DNA from: Oscillospiraceae bacterium
GTDB taxonomy: Bacteria; Bacillota; Clostridia; Oscillospirales; Oscillospiraceae
DNA length: 14,968 nucleotides
Assembly (NCBI GenBank): GCA_017458885.1
Contig: JAFSZQ010000082.1
Location: forward strand, 1-14,968
Direction: 5' to 3'
The position numbers and the translations under genes were made by a program. The notes under the pieces were generated by a model that ran no database searches, had not been told where the DNA came from, and saw nothing but the letters and a program-made list of their open reading frames with translations. Positions 12,574-14,968 of this stretch are shown piece after piece. How positions within the stretch are numbered: the first letter of the stretch is position 1; every line of letters begins with the position of its first letter.

Positions 12574-14016
12574 TCACCATGGGTGCAGCCTGTACGACTC
12601 CGCGATCGTCATGCCGAAGCAGTCCATATCGACGCGGCCGGACTGGTCGCCCCAGGTCACGTCGATGTGGTAGGTCGCGTTGTCGAGCGTCGCCACCGTC
12701 CAGATGTGGTCGCGGTTGTACAGCGCGTAGCAGTCGATGCCCTCCATGCGCAGGAAGAGGTCGTACGCGCCGGTGTAGCCGTCGCAGACCGCCTTGCCGT
12801 TCACGAGCGCGCTGTAGGCGAGGTGGCAGATCGAGCGGTCGTCGTCCACGTTGTCCCAGTCGTAGGCGCAGTTGTCGCACAGCCAGAGGAAGTAGACCTT
12901 TGCGATCTCGTACTGGCTCATGCTCTCGTCGAGCTGCCCCGTCTCCCAGAGCATATCGTGCACCTCGATGGCGCGCGCCATCGCCGCCTCGCGGTAGCGC
13001 GCGAGCTGCTCGCCCGTGCACGAGGCGGCGGAGAAGGTCAGCTCGTATGCGTAGTTGCCGAGCGGGCGGCAGAGGATGGAGTCGTACATCTGCTCGCAGT
13101 AGAACTTGATCTGCGTCAGGAAGCTGTTCACGAGCTGCTCGAGGTAGCGCGGCGCGACCGACTGGGGGGAGTATTGCAGGGCGATCGTGTTCTCGCCCGC
13201 GGCGAGCATCCGGCGCACCAGCGTGTCGATGCTCTCCACGTCGTCGTACTCGGGCGCGGTCGTCGGCTCGTAGGCGGACGCCTTGACGATGCTCGAAAGC
13301 GTCGTGCCCGCCGCCGACCACGGCGGGAGCACGACCCAGTCCGGCGTGAGCCGCAGCGCGGGGTCCGCCATGCGCGCGACGATGGCGGCGGTCTCGGCGC
13401 GCGTCGTCGTGTCGTTCGGGCGGTAGCTTCCCGCCCCGTCCACGCCGACCAGCAGCCCCTGGCGGTAGAGCCAGAGGATCTGCGGCTGGCAGGGCGTGTC
13501 CGCGCTCACGTCGGCGATGAAGCCGCCGGAGGCATAGGCGTCGGTCACGAGCGTGTCGTTGCGCCCGTCGAAGCAGTCCTCGGGCAGCGAGACGGCGAAG
13601 ACGCCCGCGAGCTGGGCGCGGGTCGCCCGCTCCGAAAGATGCGGCGTCAGCGCGTCGTCGTAGACGCCCTGCGCGCGCAGGTAGGCGACGTACGGCTCGA
13701 CCGACCACGGCTCGGTATCCGCGATTGCGTCCCCCGCGTGGGCGGCGCGCAGGCGCGCTGAGAGCGTCAGCAGCTCCGCGACCGTGATCTCCGCGTCCGG
13801 CGCGAAGCCGCTGCCGCGCCCGTTCATCAGCGCGTATTCGTAGGCGGCGGCGACGTAGGGGTAGTACCAGTCTCCGGCGTCCACGTCGGCAAACTGCCCC
13901 GCGTAGGTCTGCGCGCGGGGCAGGAGCGCGGCCTGCGCCGCGTCCGCCGCGTGGGCGGGGACGGTCAGCGTCAGCGCGAGCAGCAGCGCGAACGCGCGCC
14001 GCGTCAGGCGTTTCAT
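12574..14016 (-). CDS. Secreted SLH-domain protein with a transglutaminase-like domain
   Basis: A 480-residue exported protein. Residues 1-23 are a signal peptide (MKRLTRRAFALLLALTLTVP then AHA-A). Three SLH repeats follow: about 42-89 (FADVDAGDWYYPYVAAAYE), about 104-145, and about 166-216 (FIADV...YRPNDTTTRAETAAIVARM); SLH repeats hold proteins to wall-bound secondary polymers. A linker (217-330) leads to a transglutaminase-like fold whose triad is visible: C411 in GKAVCDGYTGAYD, H437 in RDHIWTV and D452 in IDVTWGD. The likely role is a wall-anchored protease or cross-linking enzyme; the substrate is unknown. Eleven cysteines remain in the mature protein, unusual for a secreted Gram-positive protein. 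AAGGAGGG lies 8 bases before the start. It sits between the LCP gene and azlC. Confidence 0.92.
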   Translation of the reverse strand: MKRLTRRAFALLLALTLTVPAHAADAAQAALLPRAQTYAGQFADVDAGDWYYPYVAAAYEYALMNGRGSGFAPDAEITVAELLTLSARLRAAHAGDAIADTEPWSVEPYVAYLRAQGVYDDALTPHLSERATRAQLAGVFAVSLPEDCFDGRNDTLVTDAYASGGFIADVSADTPCQPQILWLYRQGLLVGVDGAGSYRPNDTTTRAETAAIVARMADPALRLTPDWVVLPPWSAAGTTLSSIVKASAYEPTTAPEYDDVESIDTLVRRMLAAGENTIALQYSPQSVAPRYLEQLVNSFLTQIKFYCEQMYDSILCRPLGNYAYELTFSAASCTGEQLARYREAAMARAIEVHDMLWETGQLDESMSQYEIAKVYFLWLCDNCAYDWDNVDDDRSICHLAYSALVNGKAVCDGYTGAYDLFLRMEGIDCYALYNRDHIWTVATLDNATYHIDVTWGDQSGRVDMDCFGMTIAESYRLHPW

Positions 14017-14042
14017 TCGTGTATCCCTCCTTTGGGAGCGTA

Positions 14043-14966
14043 TCAGGGGACGAGGATGTCCAACTCGTCCATCGTGATGGGCTGGTCGTAGGGGTTGAGC
14101 GCGTCGTTGACGAGCGCGAGCGTCGCCTCGGGGTCGAGGACGTAGACCGACTCGCCGCGGTAGTACCCCGCGCCGTCGCCGGGCAGCGTGTGGAAGCGGA
14201 CGTCCTCCGCGTCAATGTCCATCGCGCCGGCGGCGAGCCAGACGAGGTTGCCCGCCGAGAAGTCGGTCTTGACGTGGGAGAAGAGCGCCTGCGCCAGCGC
14301 GGGCGCGTTTCCGATGCGCATCGCCTGCTCCGCGACGGCGCGCAGAAACGCCTGCTGCGTCGCGATGCGCCCCACATCGGCGTCGGCGTAGCCGCCGCCG
14401 TCGTTGTTCTTGCGCCAGCGCACGACCTCCATCGCCTCCTCGCCGTTCAGGCGGCGGAGCCCCTTGGCGAAGTGGATGTGCAGCCCCTGCGCGGGGTCGT
14501 CGTAGTCCATGTCGGCGGGCACGTCGAACTCCACGCCGCCGATGGCGTCCACCAGCGCGGCAAAGCCGTCGAGACCGACGGAAACACAGAAATCCACCGG
14601 CACGCCGAGCAGGTCCTCCACGTCGCTCCGCAGGCGCTCCGTGCCGCCGGAGGCGTAAGCGTAGTTGAGCTTGTTGCTGTGCCGCGCGGTGTGGAGCAGC
14701 GTGTCGCGCGGCAGGCTCACGAGATCGACGCGCTTGTTCGGCGCGTCGAAGCGCACGAGCAGGTTCGTGTCGCTTCCGCCGCCCGCGTCGTCCACGCCGG
14801 AGACGAGGATGACGTAGCAGTACGGCAGCCGCTTTCGCGCGGGCGCGGCCTGCGGTTCTTCCTCCTCCAGCTCGCGCGCGACCTCGACCGCCCGCGCGCG
14901 GTCGCCTGCGCCCGCCGCGTCCCGCTGCCCGCCGCACGCGGCAAGCACGGCGGCGAGTGAGAACAA
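14043..14966 (-). CDS. LCP (LytR-CpsA-Psr) family protein, N-terminus cut by the window edge
   Basis: A wall-polymer ligase-like protein: LCP enzymes move lipid-linked polymers (teichoic acids, capsule, other glycans) onto peptidoglycan. The visible 307 residues include the LCP core: VSGVDD then SDTNLLVRFD (65-74), RVDLVSLPRDT (79-89; R87 and D88 are the usual active-site pair), KLNYAYASGG (99-108), FAKGLRRLNGEEAMEVVRWR (166-185) and DVGRIATQQAFLRAV (197-211; R200, Q204). The first in-frame start, TTG at 14966, is at the window edge and the two bases beyond it do not close the frame, so the true start probably lies outside. The visible N-terminus SLAAVLAACGG looks like a lipobox. It is 26 bases before the SLH gene, which carries its own ribosome site in the gap. 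Confidence 0.92.
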   Translation of the reverse strand: MFSLAAVLAACGGQRDAAGAGDRARAVEVARELEEEEPQAAPARKRLPYCYVILVSGVDDAGGGSDTNLLVRFDAPNKRVDLVSLPRDTLLHTARHSNKLNYAYASGGTERLRSDVEDLLGVPVDFCVSVGLDGFAALVDAIGGVEFDVPADMDYDDPAQGLHIHFAKGLRRLNGEEAMEVVRWRKNNDGGGYADADVGRIATQQAFLRAVAEQAMRIGNAPALAQALFSHVKTDFSAGNLVWLAAGAMDIDAEDVRFHTLPGDGAGYYRGESVYVLDPEATLALVNDALNPYDQPITMDELDILVP

Positions 14967-14968
14967 TA

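Noticed and set aside
12569-14377. Long in-frame extension upstream of azlC
   Set aside because: It reads the SLH-transglutaminase and LCP genes out of frame and is low-complexity Arg/Ala-rich; AzlC homology starts at about 12568.
1-14968. Mobile element, phage, CRISPR or defence island
   Set aside because: No transposase, integrase, phage structural gene, repeat-spacer array or terminal repeats were seen; codon style is uniform across the window.

Overview
The window is GC-rich bacterial DNA, densely packed with genes. The gene families (G5/3D-domain protein, SLH domains, LCP protein, DUF1540, AzlCD, short TSUP proteins), the strong AGGAGG-type ribosome sites and the sigma-A-like promoters all point to a Gram-positive Bacillota, most likely a GC-rich member of Clostridia (Oscillospirales-like). 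That placement is inferred from gene content and style, not from a marker gene. No rRNA, tRNA, transposase, integrase or CRISPR array is visible.

Layout: (1) 1-852 (+): the 3' part of a secreted G5/3D-domain cell-wall protein. It converges on (2) 865-1815 (-): DUF1540 followed by two half-size TauE/SafE-type (TSUP) membrane proteins, overlapping head to tail. (3) 1908-5554 (-): a K+ uptake operon, YihY-type membrane protein, TrkA, TrkH, with overlapping or nearly touching genes, an extended -10 promoter and a strong terminator. (4) 5632-8407 (-): an MBOAT acyltransferase followed by a DHHW (AlgX/AlgJ-like) protein, a likely O-acylation pair for an extracellular polymer, with its own promoter. 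(5) 8408-8890: the only long non-coding stretch. It carries four promoter-like signals, a two-sided terminator and several RNA hairpins, and may encode two convergent small RNAs. (6) 8891-11512 (+): the Mg2+ channel/transporter MgtE and an M29 aminopeptidase. (7) 11550-14966 (-): a partial LCP protein, an SLH-transglutaminase protein, then AzlC and AzlD, again with overlapping genes.

Two themes recur. One is the cell envelope: the LCP protein (attaches wall polymers), the SLH protein (binds wall polymers), MBOAT/DHHW (acylates polymers) and the 3D protein (peptidoglycan). The other is small-solute and ion transport: TrkAH, MgtE, TSUP and AzlCD. The protein-coding genes mostly belong to well-known families. 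The part that looks least described is the 483-base intergenic island, where GNRA-tetraloop hairpins on the minus strand and opposing promoters around one terminator suggest unannotated structured RNA.
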